Assembly: GCA_905182985.1 (NCBI GenBank)
Contig: CAJJDN010000032.1
Coordinates: forward strand, 529,562 to 593,561
Reading direction: 5' to 3'
From: Paramecium sonneborni
Lineage: Eukaryota; Ciliophora; Oligohymenophorea; Peniculida; Parameciidae
DNA: 64,000 bases
The first letter of the stretch is position 1. Each line of letters starts with the position of its first letter. The notes under the pieces were generated by a model. That model searched no databases. It was not told the DNA's origin and was given only the letters and a program-made list of their open reading frames with translations. A program made the position numbers and the translations under genes. Positions 46,430 through 58,535 of this stretch are shown here, in pieces.

Positions 46430-49400
46430 TTTTCTTTACTAGATTGGCTTTTCGACATGCTTTAATTTAATGAAAAACTCGAATTAAGCAAACTTCTTTT
46501 TTAAGTTAATTCAAAGCCAGGCATTTCCATCTCTGATATTTATTCTTAAAGCTTCTTTTCTAATTTAGATATTTTAGCTTAATCTAATTGTTATTTTTAT
46601 CTAGCTTATCTTTTCATATAATTGAGTAATGTGTCTTTTGAAGTTTTAATTGTGAACATTAATAAATCAAGAATGAACATAGATAACACAGACAATGCAA
46701 GACTTAAGTAAAAGGCATAGCTTGAAAATAACATTGTTGTAGTTCCATATATTGCAGATGATGGGATAACGTTTGATACCCACATATAGGCAAAATAAGT
46801 ACCTAAACTTGTTCCTAAATAGGCAATCCATGTAATAATTGTCCAGAATTGAGTATTTAAAGCTAGTTTTAATGTGACAAGCTAATATTCAATCTAATAG
46901 ATTACAATCATTATTGCGGTAGACATAGACATACTAAAAAACCATAAATCATTATTATATCCAGATTGCTTAATAAAGGTAGTATCGTTTAATTCAAAAT
47001 AAAAAGAAAAGAAGCAAGCCAATCCTTAAAAAATCCCAATAGAAAACCATTTGAAGAATCTAAATATATTAGTTGTAACATACTTTTCACTTGTAAAAAT
47101 AGTATTTTTTTGTCCAATATAATAAAGTAGTGGATAGCTCTGTCTGAGTATGTCATTTTCTTACTCTCCTTCTGTAATTCTTTTGCTACCTAATATTGTT
47201 TATTTTCTTTTTTGAGTATAGAAAACATCTTCATCAAAGATAGCTCTAATGACCACTGGTAAAAATGTGAATACTGTATTATAAAATGAGACAAAGCTAA
47301 ATTATAAGATATAATATATTACAATTCATCAAAAACACTAGTCCCTGTAAGTTCGCAAAAGAAAGCAAAATAGAATTAAGGAATGGTGAATATGATATTT
47401 TTGTAAAAGAAGTATAAAATCATTTCAGAGATACGAATATAATTTTATCTTCCATGATATAAGATTAATTTCCAAAGGCATTTAAATTAACCAATAGCAT
47501 AATTACTAGCTTGAACAGCTCTCATACCTTCCTGACCATAAATTCCAATTCCAATATGAGCTTCTTAGATCATATTGACATCATTGGCACCATCACCGAC
47601 AGCCAGAGTAATCTTTCCTAATTCATTCTTAACTAGTCTAACCATATCAGCTTTTTACTTTGGTGTAACACGACAACAAATAACAGTGTGAAGATAAGGA
47701 GCTAACAACACCAAGTATTTAGTTAAATTTTTATTATCATTTAAAGCAGCTAAAACAATACCTTCGATGATCATTGCTCTTTTAGTACTAGGCTTTTAAA
47801 TAATATGATCAGCAATTTAATTAAATATTGACAGTGTGTCACAACCAGGAGTTAAAAAAAAAATATCCATTTATTCTTGTAATAGATTGCATGATCTACC
47901 AATATTTTCAGCTGTTTCTAATTTATCTCCTGTCAACATCCAAACATTAATATTAGCTTTTAAAAAATCTGCTAATGTTTCAGGAACATCTTCTTGTAAT
48001 TTATCTTCAACAGCTGTAGCACCTATAAGTGTTAAATTCGTTTCCATTTAATTGATTAATTCTGTTTACTGTTTTTCTATTTCATTTCCTCCTAAGGTAT
48101 CATTCATAGCTTTTGAGAATTAATTAAATTGTTCTTCATCCAGAACTTTCATAGCCAAACATAAAGTTCTCAACCCTTTTCTGGAGAACATATCTAATTT
48201 CTTATCGATTCCAGCTAAAAACTGTTAATTCGGTGCTAGTCTTTCTTTAATAATTGCATCAGCACCTTTTGTATACAATTTAATCACCCCATTATGTCTA
48301 ATGATAACAGACATTCTTTTTCTATCACTATTAAATTCGAAAGAGAATAAAAGTTCAACATTTTCAACTACCCCAAGAACATCTATTTCCATCACACCCA
48401 TTTTAATTCCTTTGTAAATTATATTTAATCTCCTAGCAGCATCTACTAATGCTATTTCATCTGGAGAAGGTCCTTGATAATTAAAGGTACCATCCTCCTA
48501 TAATTCAAGTACACATTCATGACAAGTTGCTAGCAACATTAAATTCTCTTTTACTAAATCTCCTTGATTTCTAATTAAATATTTATCCACTTGAAGTTCA
48601 ATATTTGGATTTTTATTAGGATCTGTTTCTGTAATGATTGATTGTATGACTGCTCCAGAGAAAGTATATTCAATTCCTGCTTTTTCATTTACTACTGTTG
48701 ATCTTCTTTAATGTAAAGTGCTTTATCTTCTTAATATTTAGTTTCCTACAAAAGTGCTAATCTCTTATTTGTCGAACATTGAAACATCTCCATAGGTCTC
48801 ATTTCCACAAACAGATATCTTAAATTCCATCTTGTTGCAAGTTAAAGTTCCTGTTTTATCAGAAAACACATATTACACCTATCCTAATTCCTCGTTGATT
48901 GTGGTACTAAAAACTTTAACGTACTTATCATTTTCAGCTGTATACATTTCTTTATCTTTTTACATAAATATTCCCTAACCTACTTTTACAAATTCTAAGG
49001 ACACTATCAAACTTATTGGAATTAAAGTATTTAAAAGAAGAAAATATGCAGCAAAAGTCATCAATGAGGCTAAAGCACAATTTGGAATTTCAGTTTCATA
49101 AGTATTCTCATCTGTTAAACTAAGCTAATATCCAGAGAAATTTGTTCTAAAATATTTGAAGTTAATGCTATTAATATCGCAATTTATGCCATATATAATT
49201 GCTAAAATTGAACAAACAAATGCTTGCATTAGTAAGATGTAGATGATTCTAACATTTATTAACCTATCAATATTACTCATCTTATTCTTTTGTTCCTCAG
49301 AATTTCTCATTACTTTTGTATCTGTTCCAGTATACACAACCACACCTATAGCCCATTTAACATTTTTCAATTTTGATCCTCTCAATAAAAAGTTCTTATG

Positions 49401-50075
49401 TGTTATTTGAATCTTTTTGCTCTCTAAAAATAATGTTCCATCGAAATTATAGAGTAAAGGATTTGGATTTATACATTCAATCATTCCTTATCTGCATTCC
49501 ATAGTTTAGGTTTCTTTAACTGCTTATTTAGGTTTTAAATTCTTCTCTCCATCCAAAGAAGACGTTTCTATAAAGCATATTCCATCTTGAGATGTCTATA
49601 AAACAACCACATCAGCAGAAATTATTTCCATTTCATCAATTTTTATTATGTCTCCAATTAAGACGTCTTTCCAAGTTTTTTTGATAAATCCACCAACAGT
49701 CCATATTGTTGTTGGAGATGAATTCAATTCATTATCACTAAGATGTTTTTAATAATCTTCATATCCATCTCTTAACATAGATAAACACACCACAAAAAGC
49801 AAGGGTGCTATTGAATTCATTGGACTAAAAGGAGAAATGGATTTAAAAAATGACAATATGGCTATGATAAGAAAATAAATGTTCGCCATTCTCTAGAATT
49901 GTAATGCTAATGAATATGGGAGGAAGGTTAGGATATTATACCTCAATAAAGCACTATTGGATACCTGCTTGTTCTAATAAAGTTTGTTGGATAATGGTAC
50001 TATTTATTTTACTATTGCTGCTCTGTCCCAAAATAAAGTTTACGTTCCATTCTTTAATTATTAAAATTATTCCAT
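46430..50075 (-). CDS. P4-type phospholipid-translocating ATPase (flippase)
   Basis: This is a protein of about 1,200 residues. It is a P4-ATPase that would flip aminophospholipids toward the cytosolic leaflet, usually with a CDC50 partner. Visible in order are [20 protein letters not shown] before helix 1, [11 protein letters not shown] (the glutamate-for-TGES actuator variant region of P4 enzymes), [14 protein letters not shown] with the phosphorylated Asp at about residue 405, [15 protein letters not shown] in the nucleotide domain, [13 protein letters not shown] and [11 protein letters not shown]. Six C-terminal helices and a coiled, Gln-rich tail follow. One 26-nt intron follows TGTSVFDE. 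One more small intron must exist because the summed length is not divisible by three. Confidence 0.95.
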
Positions 50076-50262
50076 ATAAAGAAATTCTTAAAGGTTGAAT
50101 CCAGTTACATTTATTCATTTATAACAGAAATATTAAATAATCTATATTTCTGCATTTTGTACGCTTAGAGAATTTATTTGATAAATTCATAATAAGTTTG
50201 GATGCTTATAAATAAAATAAAAAAGTTAATGATGCTATTTTTTTTAAAATAGTAATAGTGTG

Positions 50263-50640
50263 CAATAATTTTAAAAAATTTTGGATTCAAACAACATGTT
50301 ATGCAAATTATGGATCAAAAGCAATTTATTATTTTAATATGGCAGCAATTAATCTGCATAACAATAATATGAATTAGGCTTGGAATTCTATTTAAACTAT
50401 GATGAATAGTTGTGAAATCAATATTAATTCAAATGACGTAACTATTCCAATACCTATTTAAAATTTATTAAAATGGTATTATTTGAAAGTGGAAAATATT
50501 ACAATTCATATTGAGATCATCTACAATTTAATAGTACTTTAATTAAGAGGAGAAGATTATTATTATTAACAGGGCAGATGGAAAAAAATTAATAATTAAT
50601 ATATTCTTTATTTAATCCATAATTTTAATTAATTTATTAA
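50263..50640 (+). pseudogene. truncated copy of the 3' end of CNOT10
   Basis: This stretch on the plus strand matches, at well over 80% by eye, the last part of the CNOT10 gene on the minus strand at about 29330-29680. Shared runs include the codons for FNMAA...LHNNNMNQAWN and RRRLL and even the downstream flank (TTCTTTATTTAATCCATAA). The last CNOT10 intron is present but its 5' site is changed, so this is a DNA-level duplication, not a retrocopy. It lacks the first 80% of the gene and is disrupted, hence non-functional. Confidence 0.85.
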
Positions 50641-50919
50641 TATTTTATAAATATTTTGTGTTATTTCTTAAATAATTTTTTAGTTTCTAAATTTCAATTA
50701 TAGATATCCTTACTTAATTTGAATTATATAAAGTTTCCACTTGAAGATGATTATAAACTTAATCTCTGCTTTTAAAGCATAAAGGACAATAATTGAATTA
50801 CAAAAGAGGTTTAAGGGTAATCTTGTCTGCTAAACTTAAATGAGAAAATTTTATGGAGGAGAAACCTTGTTATAATTTATCAATAAATTATTCAAGTTAA
50901 TGATCAATATTTCCATGAG

Positions 50920-51528
50920 ATGGGCTCTAATATAAGTTACTTAGAGTTATTTTTATTTTTTTTCACTGCATTGCTTTTGTTATCCTAAGATAAAGTTTTG
51001 AAAATTAATGCTAGATTTTAATCTGAAGTAGAATTATCCTATAGTTTCGATTAGTTCAGATAGAATAAGAATATTAAGAAATAGTTATAAATCATCGAAG
51101 ATAAATCAAGTATGATTATGAACAAACAAGCATATAAATTAAAAAAAAAATATTGATATCATTCTTAAAGGATTGAAATGGTTATTAGATGATGGTTATA
51201 TGAGAGGAAGCCATGATGAAATTTCTATCAATCCTAAAAAGAAAGGAGATCCTACATTTATTGAATTTGACATCATTCTTGATGAAACCACTTTTAATAA
51301 ATATGTGGCAACATTTACTCCAGAACGAAGAGTTAAAAAAATAATGGAATGCCTCCTCCAATTGCAACATTATTCATCATATATAATTTTATCTTCTTAC
51401 TTTTTATATCAATTATATTCTCACATGGTGTATCACTCCATCTATATCTTTCAATTCTGATAAATTATAAAGCTATCTAAGCAAAACAGAAGGATCTGGG
51501 TAAATAGATTGAATATTAGTAGTTTTGA
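50920..51528 (+). pseudogene. signal-peptide, single-pass membrane protein broken by two poly-A frameshifts
   Basis: From ATG 50920 the frame begins with a signal-anchor-like LELFLFFFTALLLL, then a charged luminal-type segment (SEVELSYSFDQFRQNKNIKK). It shifts phase at an A10 run near 51141, continues through KGDPTFIEFDIILDE and ATFTPERR, and shifts again at an A7 run near 51337 into a hydrophobic segment (IIYNFIFLLFISIIFSHG) and a short basic tail ending at TGA 51526-51528. The layout resembles p24/translocon-type proteins, but no family is identifiable. Both shifts sit on homopolymers, so sequencing error is as likely as decay. Confidence 0.5.
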
Positions 51529-51944
51529 GTAGAATTTGCATTCATTTGTTAGAAAATGAGTGTATCTTAAGGCTGCTAAAAATTGATATCAAAATAATTA
51601 TATTATCTAAATATATTCTTCAATATTAAAACTTTCATTAAATTACAAAACATGAAGTTAAATATAAATTTTGGCAATAATAGGCAACATCATAAACCAT
51701 TTCAACAAAGGCCGTAAAATTCCTGAATTAAGTGGAATATCCACTATCCTCTTGAGAAGCAAATAATTAAAATTTTTTTTATTATTCTACACTTAAGTCT
51801 TAAAGACATTTAAAACATATGTTCAACATATCCAATAAAGAATTTTTAACTAACAGGATCTTTTTGTATGATAATAAATGGCTTGTTTGTTTTACACTTT
51901 TTGTAAACATTTGATTCTTATTATTACATAAATAAATATTAAAA
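51529..51944. other. AT-rich spacer upstream of the kelch gene
   Basis: About 415 bp with no supported frame. It precedes the start of the kelch-protein gene and must contain its promoter. Confidence 0.4.
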
Positions 51945-53554
51945 ATGAAGGGAAAAAAAATGTTGGATGATGATGAAGAATTTTTAAGATCAAAATCATA
52001 GATAGTAAGAAGATCAATAAAATTAAATAGGATGTATTTCCAAAATGGTAAGAATTAAAACCATTGGGTAAAAATATTCATAGACGATCATATCATTCAT
52101 GTGTAACTCATGAGAATTAGTAAATATAAATAGAGATATTAAGTCTTTATGTCTATGGAGGATATGAAACTAATGAAGGAATTTTGAGTGATTTCTGTAG
52201 AATTCCATCACCTGTTTCACCAAAGCCTTTTTGTTGGACAAGTTTGACTAAGAAGGCTCCAGGAGATAAACCATAAGAATAGATTCCAGGGCCATTAAGA
52301 AATCACACAGCAATAGTTCATTAAAATAAAATGTACATCTTTGGAGGAAAAGAAAATTTGATGTCTCCAACAGCAAGATTATGGATTTATGATTTTTAAG
52401 ATGAAGTTTTTATTGAGGGAAAAGAATGTATAATAGAAGGTAAGAAGATGGCAGTAGAAGGTCATTAAAGTTGTTTATGGAGCGAATAGGTAGGAGTACA
52501 AAATAATATATTAGTAATAAATGATTGTGTTTGGAGGATTCTATAATGAAATTGGATATAGATCATCAATATTATAATATGATTTATAAAAGGAAGTTTG
52601 GACAATGATATTTAAGGGGGATAACAATCATGCTTAATTTCCAAAAGGAAGAGCAGAAGCAGGAGTTACATTAATAGGAAATACATTGTATGTTTATGGA
52701 GGATGTAATTATGAATCAAGGTTTGGAGATTTTTGGAAATTTGATTTGGAAAGTAAATAGTGGGGATTAATTGTCACAGAAAAATCTCCAGGAGTATTTT
52801 TTTAAATTAATAAAAAAATAGACAAGATCTTCTACTTCTTTATTAATTCATCCTTAAGGAATTATGTTATTTGGAGGAATTCATGATATAACACATGAGA
52901 AGAATGATTTATGGTTGTATAGAGGGAATGAATGGATTTAGTTGGAAGAAGATACTAGTAGAAGATAAGTAGCAGAAGAAATGTTAAATGATTCTGCTTT
53001 TGATAAAGCTAGCTAAGCAAGACCATAAAAGAAAGAGAAAGGGAGAAATGAACCGAGATCATTTTTATTATTAGATGACGAACCAAAGAATTCTCTTCAT
53101 TAAAGAAGAAATTCTGTTAAAAATCTTGATTAAAAATAACCTACTGATACTGTTAATAATTTCTAATTAAATACTATGGATGAATAGAAGAAGAAAAGAT
53201 TACTTTAAAAGAAAAACTAAATGCTGTATCAATATTATATTTATATTATTAAGAGCTGAATTTGAATTAAATGAAGAAGAGAAATCAAAATATAGGAGTT
53301 CGTCACCAACAACAGATTAAATTAAGAATTCGATTAGTGTTATAACTAATTAAGAAAAATAAGGAGGACAAAGAAAGATTTAATCACCAACAGGAAAAAA
53401 GAATGCAATTTAAGCATCACTAAATGGAAAAAAACCATGTGCTAGAGATGGACATAGTGCTATTGTAATGGGTGAAATAATGGTTGTTTTTGGTGGAGAT
53501 AGAAATTTGATGTCTTTTAATGACATCTATATGTACTCGCTCAATTAAAAATGA
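51945..53554 (+). CDS. kelch-repeat protein
   Basis: Four introns (26, 25, 28 and 28 nt) give exactly 501 codons, 500 residues. Kelch blades are marked by HRRSYHSCV...LYVYGGYE, RNHTAIVHQNKMYIFGGK, MIVFGGFYNE...LQKEVWTM, GNTLYVYGGCNYE...FDLESKQW and GIMLFGGIHD. A disordered, charged linker of about 130 residues then leads to one last blade (CARDGHSAIVMGEIMVVFGG). The separation of the sixth blade from the others by a linker is characteristic of the LZTR/kelch-domain proteins of protists. The propeller is a protein-binding scaffold. No BTB or RING domain is present, so partners cannot be named. Confidence 0.9.
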
Positions 53555-53617
53555 TAATCTTAAATTGTTATGAATAACTTAATATTCATTATATAAGTAC
53601 GTATTAAATATATTATT

Positions 53618-54954
53618 ATGTTAAAAATTATTAAATACTTTGGTACCATTAAACATTTCAAGTTGCCTGATTTAGGAGAAAGTAAAACCATCAATAATTG
53701 CTAGAGATTAAGGAAGCTACTATTGTTAAATGGCATGTTAGAGAGGGAGATAAAATTTCTGAAGTATATTATATCTTCTCAGATAGTTTGATCCTGTTGC
53801 AGATGTGTCCACTGATAAAATGTTCACTTAAATACCTAGTAGTTTTACTGGAGTTATTCATAAGAGATATCATAAAGAATAAGATTAATGTTAAGTTGGA
53901 GAATTGTTTGTAGATATAGATGTGGAAGAAATATAATCTAATCCAAATCAAACAACTTAAACTATTCAATTATCATCATAAATTACTTAAACTTAAACAA
54001 AATTCATTCCTCATTAAGTTCAAAAAGAATCATCTCTTTAAAGAATTTCACCATCTGCTAAATATTTGGCTTAATTACACAATATTGATATTAAAAATGT
54101 TAAAGGAACTGGTATCTATGGAACAATCACTAAAGATGATATAACTAATTATCAAAGTCATCCTAAACCATAGACAAATAATTCAATTTAGAAATCATTA
54201 ATCATAAAAATGACAGATTTCCAAAAAGGCATGCAAAAATCAATGACTGAATCAAATTAAATTCCACATTTGTATTTGCAAGAAGAAATTGATATCACAT
54301 CTTTGGTATAACTGTGATGTTAACTTATAGAGTTCTTTTAGAGAAGAATTAAAGAAATAATCAAATATAACTTTTATGACACTCTTTATTAAATCTTTCT
54401 CACTTGCATTAAATCAATTCCCAATATTAAATTCAACTTATGATTGCAGTGCACCATTTTAATTTGTTACTCATCAAGATCATAATATTTCTATTGCAAT
54501 GGATTCACCAAAAGGATTAGTAGTGCCAAATATCAAATAAGTTCAAAATCTTTCCATTTTAGAAGTTCAATAATAACTAAATAAGTAACAATTCTCATTA
54601 AAATTCATAGATTAAGAAAGTTAGGAGATGAAAGTAAATTAGGACCAAATGAATTAAATAATGGAACTATTTGTATTAGTAATATAGGAACCATCGCAGG
54701 TACATATGTTGGACCTCTAATTTTGCCTCCTTAAGTATGTATCGTAGGAATTGGAAGAGTTATTTTATAACCAAGATTTATAGGAGGATCATATTAACCC
54801 AGAAAGATCGTATATTTCTATAATTAAATTCTAGATCTATACTAGTTTTGGTTGCGATCATAGAATTTTAGATGGTGCTACAATTGCTAGATTCTAGAAT
54901 ACTTGGAAACAGTATCTAGAATAACCTGAATACATGATGGTTAAGTTAAAATGA
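53618..54954 (+). CDS. DBT: branched-chain 2-oxo acid dehydrogenase E2 (dihydrolipoyl transacylase)
   Basis: This is a 404-residue mitochondrial enzyme of valine, leucine and isoleucine breakdown. Five introns (23, 23, 25, 26 and 25 nt) leave 405 codons. The lipoyl domain is at residues about 15-85 with KLPDLGE and the lipoyl-lysine motif VSTDKM. The E1/E3-binding domain contains ISPSAKYLAQ and VKGTGIYGTITKDDI. The catalytic domain has SPKGLVVPNIKQV, SNIGTIAGT and the active-site DHRILDGA (HxxxDG). The short KIKEATIVKWHVREGD after the first intron favours the branched-chain enzyme over pyruvate or oxoglutarate E2. The stop converges with the next gene at 25 bp. Confidence 0.93.
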
Positions 54955-54979
54955 ACAATTAGTATAATATAAATGTATG

Positions 54980-57545
54980 TCATTTTATTTATCTAAATCT
55001 ACAAGTTATTGGAACAGATTTTGGTGTAATTATAATCTATGCTCTCTCTCCTTTATATATTATTGATCTCTCATTTCTGCTTTATGGTCTATTTGATTGA
55101 GAATAAAAAGTTTATTTCATTTAAATTTTATCTGATTTTTTGAATTTTGCAGATTACATTCGAATTCCATTTTACTAACTCAAAATAGATGTGATGGTGT
55201 GCTATTTGTTTGAGAATATTTTTGATTTAGAAATTTAAAACATTCCTTAAGATTGAACTTCTACTTAATTTTATTGAAATTCTGGATCCATCCTTTCAAA
55301 GATATTATTATAGCATTTAGTACAATCAATTGTTACATTCGTCTATTATTATTGATTTCTCATTTTAATTTTGTTATAACCCTCCTGCTATCTTAGTTAT
55401 TGAAATTCATTTTTTTCAGTTTTTATACAACTTTTTTTTTATTAGTTTTTTTATTAATTAGAAATTTACTTATGTTCAAAATTATTAGATTCAAGAGATT
55501 CCTCTAAATATCGAATATCTCCTTTATTATTAAGTAAATCAGGATTATTTGATTTTAAATTATTTGAATCTTGTGCTTATTCTAAGATTATTTAATTAAT
55601 TTTTATTTCTTCTTCTTCTTCTTCTTCATCTTCTAGTTTTTATTTTTCTTATTCAAACTACTCTTATCTAAATTATTTTTCTGCTTATTCTAATTCTAAT
55701 TCAAACAGTTAATTATCATATTCAGGTTAAATTAATTATTCTTCTTTTTTTAGTAGATAGTTATTTAATTCATTAACTGCTTCTTATAGTGGCTTATTAA
55801 TATCATAGATATCAGTCTATGTGAATGCATTAACATCTAGATTTGAATACATCTTTTTATACATTATTTATCTTTTTGCTAATTGCTATACTAATTCATG
55901 TAGCATATCATAATCCTATGCTTTTAAAGATGATACCTTTTGTTCAAATAATTTCAAGTGTTAATCAGATTTATCTAAAAAGTATTTAGAATTTTTCAAA
56001 TTTATTTCAAAATAATTTAACCCAACTCTGTTTTTTATAAATTTGAAAATTTTGGTAAAATAGTCAACTATATTTTCTAATTATACCTTATTCTATTGAG
56101 TTGCTATTCTAGTTGAGAATTACATGTCGAAATTAAACTTTAAACTAGTATAATTAGATTTTAAGGTTTGCAATTCACCTTAGCATTTTAACATTTCGAT
56201 TTAAGTTTCTAATAAGTTTTCATTCTAAATTTTCAATTCTTTTTTTAAATTACTTACTCTATTATCTTATAATCCAAAAATATTTGTTGATTTGCAAGAT
56301 CTGTCATTTGATAATGCTCTTCTTGTATTCTTTTAATTTAATAATTTTTTTATCTTTGCTAAGTAAATCCATTTATATAAAGCAAGTCCTTTAATACATT
56401 TTTTAAATAAATTTACTTGCAATTAAATCGAATGGTTCTTGCCAAATTGATCTTTGGTTTTATCTATATAATGAATTTTAAATCTTTTTTTCTCTATCTA
56501 ATAAATTTTATATCTGTTTGTCTCTATCTAATGAATTTTTTCTTTGGTTTTCTCTCTCTTCTGAAATAAAAATATATTAATTTACCAGTATTATATTCAA
56601 TTTCAAAATGGTATCCTTCACCTCCTAGATTTTATTTTATGAAATTTTTGACTTTTAAGATATCTATTTATCTTTATTGTTCTTAATCTGATAAGAGCTA
56701 CTTTAATTCATCAATCTCCTTCTATTTCATATTCAACTCCCTTGTCATTTGTTCGGTGAATTTTAATTATTACTCTAATTAATAAATATATAAGTACCTT
56801 CTAATTGAACTTTAAATTCTTTAAAAATTCTACCAGAAGCTTAACTATCATTAATACATCTATCAATTAAAATATAATCAATTCCATAACCTTATTTTCT
56901 TTTTTCAAAAATTTCAAATATTTGTTCTATTCCTATAACTTCTTATATACCTTTCCAAAATCTATATAAATCACCGTCTATTTATAAAATAGCTCCGATT
57001 TAAGATTCAATTTCTGCACCTCCAACAATTTTTTTGATTCGTTGCTTTAATTTTTCAATTTCGGAGAGATACTTTGAATTTGATTAAGTTAATTTTTAAA
57101 TTTGTAGTCTAAATTATTGGGTAACATCTAAAATTTTTGTGTAGATAAATTATCTAATAATTGGATCTAATGTATTTGTATAATCATAGTAAGAGGCATC
57201 AAAGATTTCTTCATTTGGGAATAAATCTTTTCTAACGAACATCTCCCTTAAATGTTGTACATCTTTTAAATATCCAATAGTCATTTTTTTAATTAATTCA
57301 TCTCTCATTCTAACTTTTTCATCAATAGGTAATATGGGTTCTTTTATAACTGGAGTATTCGTTTATTTCAATTTGGTAGAAGATGGTAGAACTATTTGCT
57401 AGACTTCGTCATCACTACTTATGAATCCCTCTTGATTATAAGGTCCGTCCTTAAATATACATTTAATTGGTGGAGACACCTCTTTTATAAGCAAAATTAA
57501 TTTACTAATGAAATAATCATGAAGGTTGATTAAGACTTAATCCAT
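54980..57545 (-). CDS. long coiled-coil protein of unknown function
   Basis: This is a protein of about 820 residues; at least four introns (25, 23, 25 and 28 nt) are clear. My summed length is off by one base, so one boundary is wrong. The N-terminal third (MDQVLINLHDYFIKVSPP..., EIFDASYYDYTNTLDPI, IGAILQIDGDLYRFWKGI) is a mixed region seen in ciliate cytoskeletal proteins. The rest is coiled coil with an acidic Glu run and a basic tail that includes a possible CxxC (TKCYN). Part of the coil is encoded by a three-fold 30-bp repeat. A cortical or ciliary structural role is a guess. Confidence 0.7.
56461..56550. repeat. three-unit 30-bp minisatellite inside a coding region
   Basis: Units at 56461-56490, 56491-56520 and 56521-56550 share TCTCTATCTAATGAATTTT-like sequence with a few differences. 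Each unit is ten codons, so copy-number change keeps the frame. On the coding strand each encodes a variant of the decapeptide SLDRDKQIQN. Confidence 0.8.
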
Positions 57546-57601
57546 TCGTTTTATACATGCATTTAAAATCAGTAATTCTTAATTCTTCTTTACTTCAAAT
57601 A

Positions 57602-57973
57602 ATGAGCATAACAATTATGCAAGAAATGATTGGATTTGGAATAAAGCATCTTCGTAGTTTCCTTTAAATTGAAGCATCTACTAAACAAAATTATGAATTA
57701 TTGACATATATTAATTAAAATGAATATTAAACTCCTGATTATGTTAATCGTTTTGCTTTTTAATGGTGGTAAGCAATTAGTGTTCAAACCATAGTTCTTA
57801 CTAGCAAAGTAAAAGAATGCTAAGCCAAATGTGATTCATAAATTAATATCTGTGTTTATACATGTGCATAATCTCAACTGAGATAATCATTAGAAAGTTA
57901 ATCCAAATGCAAAAAAATGTGTGATGTGGTAAACAAAGAATGTAAGACTTCCAAATGTTACTTGGAAAGTTGA
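57602..57973 (+). CDS. cysteine-rich small protein of unknown function
   Basis: This is an intronless frame of 124 codons, 123 residues, divergent from the coiled-coil gene with 56 bp between the starts. The first 70 residues are mixed (MSITIMQEMIGFGIKHLRSF, then FAFQWWQAISVQT). The C-terminal third has eight cysteines (ECQAKC, ICVYTC, CKKMC, CKTSKC) in a CxxxC rhythm. That pattern is typical of CHCH-like mitochondrial intermembrane or metal-binding proteins, although the spacing is CxxxC rather than CX9C. The assignment is open. Confidence 0.65.
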
Positions 57974-58535
57974 TTGATAAAAGAAATGAGATATCAATAT
58001 GATTTAAATAATACCAATATAACTTTCTCAATTCAAATCCTATTTAAAAAATTTCAGTAATCTCCTAAAAATACTTAAACTGAGAAGTGGTTTATAATTT
58101 ATAAACCTCATATCAACTTTTTTATTATCCAATTAAACAAAATCAAATTCTTTATATTCTAATATGAAAACCCAATTAGATTAACATTAACCAACTCAAC
58201 TTAAATAACACTATTTAAAAATATTCAAACTCTCTTTAATAACCATTTACTAATTTCATTTTCGTAAGCATTTTTTTATTAAAATCATATATATCAAACT
58301 ACCTATAAATCTCCATAAGTACATCACTCTTATTGGAACCAAAAAATATGTACTTTGATTAAAATTGGTAAAAATTCAGAACTTTCTAAAAACCATTAAT
58401 TTTCAAAATGAATCATCTTAGTTAAAAATAAAATTTTATTCAGATGTAGGTTTATTTCTATTCATATATTGAAATTCATATGTTATATAAATATATTATA
58501 TATTCAAAATTTTTGATTAGTGAAATATATACAAT
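57974..58535. other. convergent AT-rich spacer
   Basis: About 560 bp between the stop of the Cys-rich gene and the stop of the kinase gene. No coding frame or repeat is convincing. Confidence 0.4.

Noticed and set aside
53698..54144. Three overlapping frames in the 5' half of the E2 gene
   Set aside because: They are artefacts of unspliced introns and of reading TAA/TAG as stops. The spliced lipoyl-domain frame explains the region.
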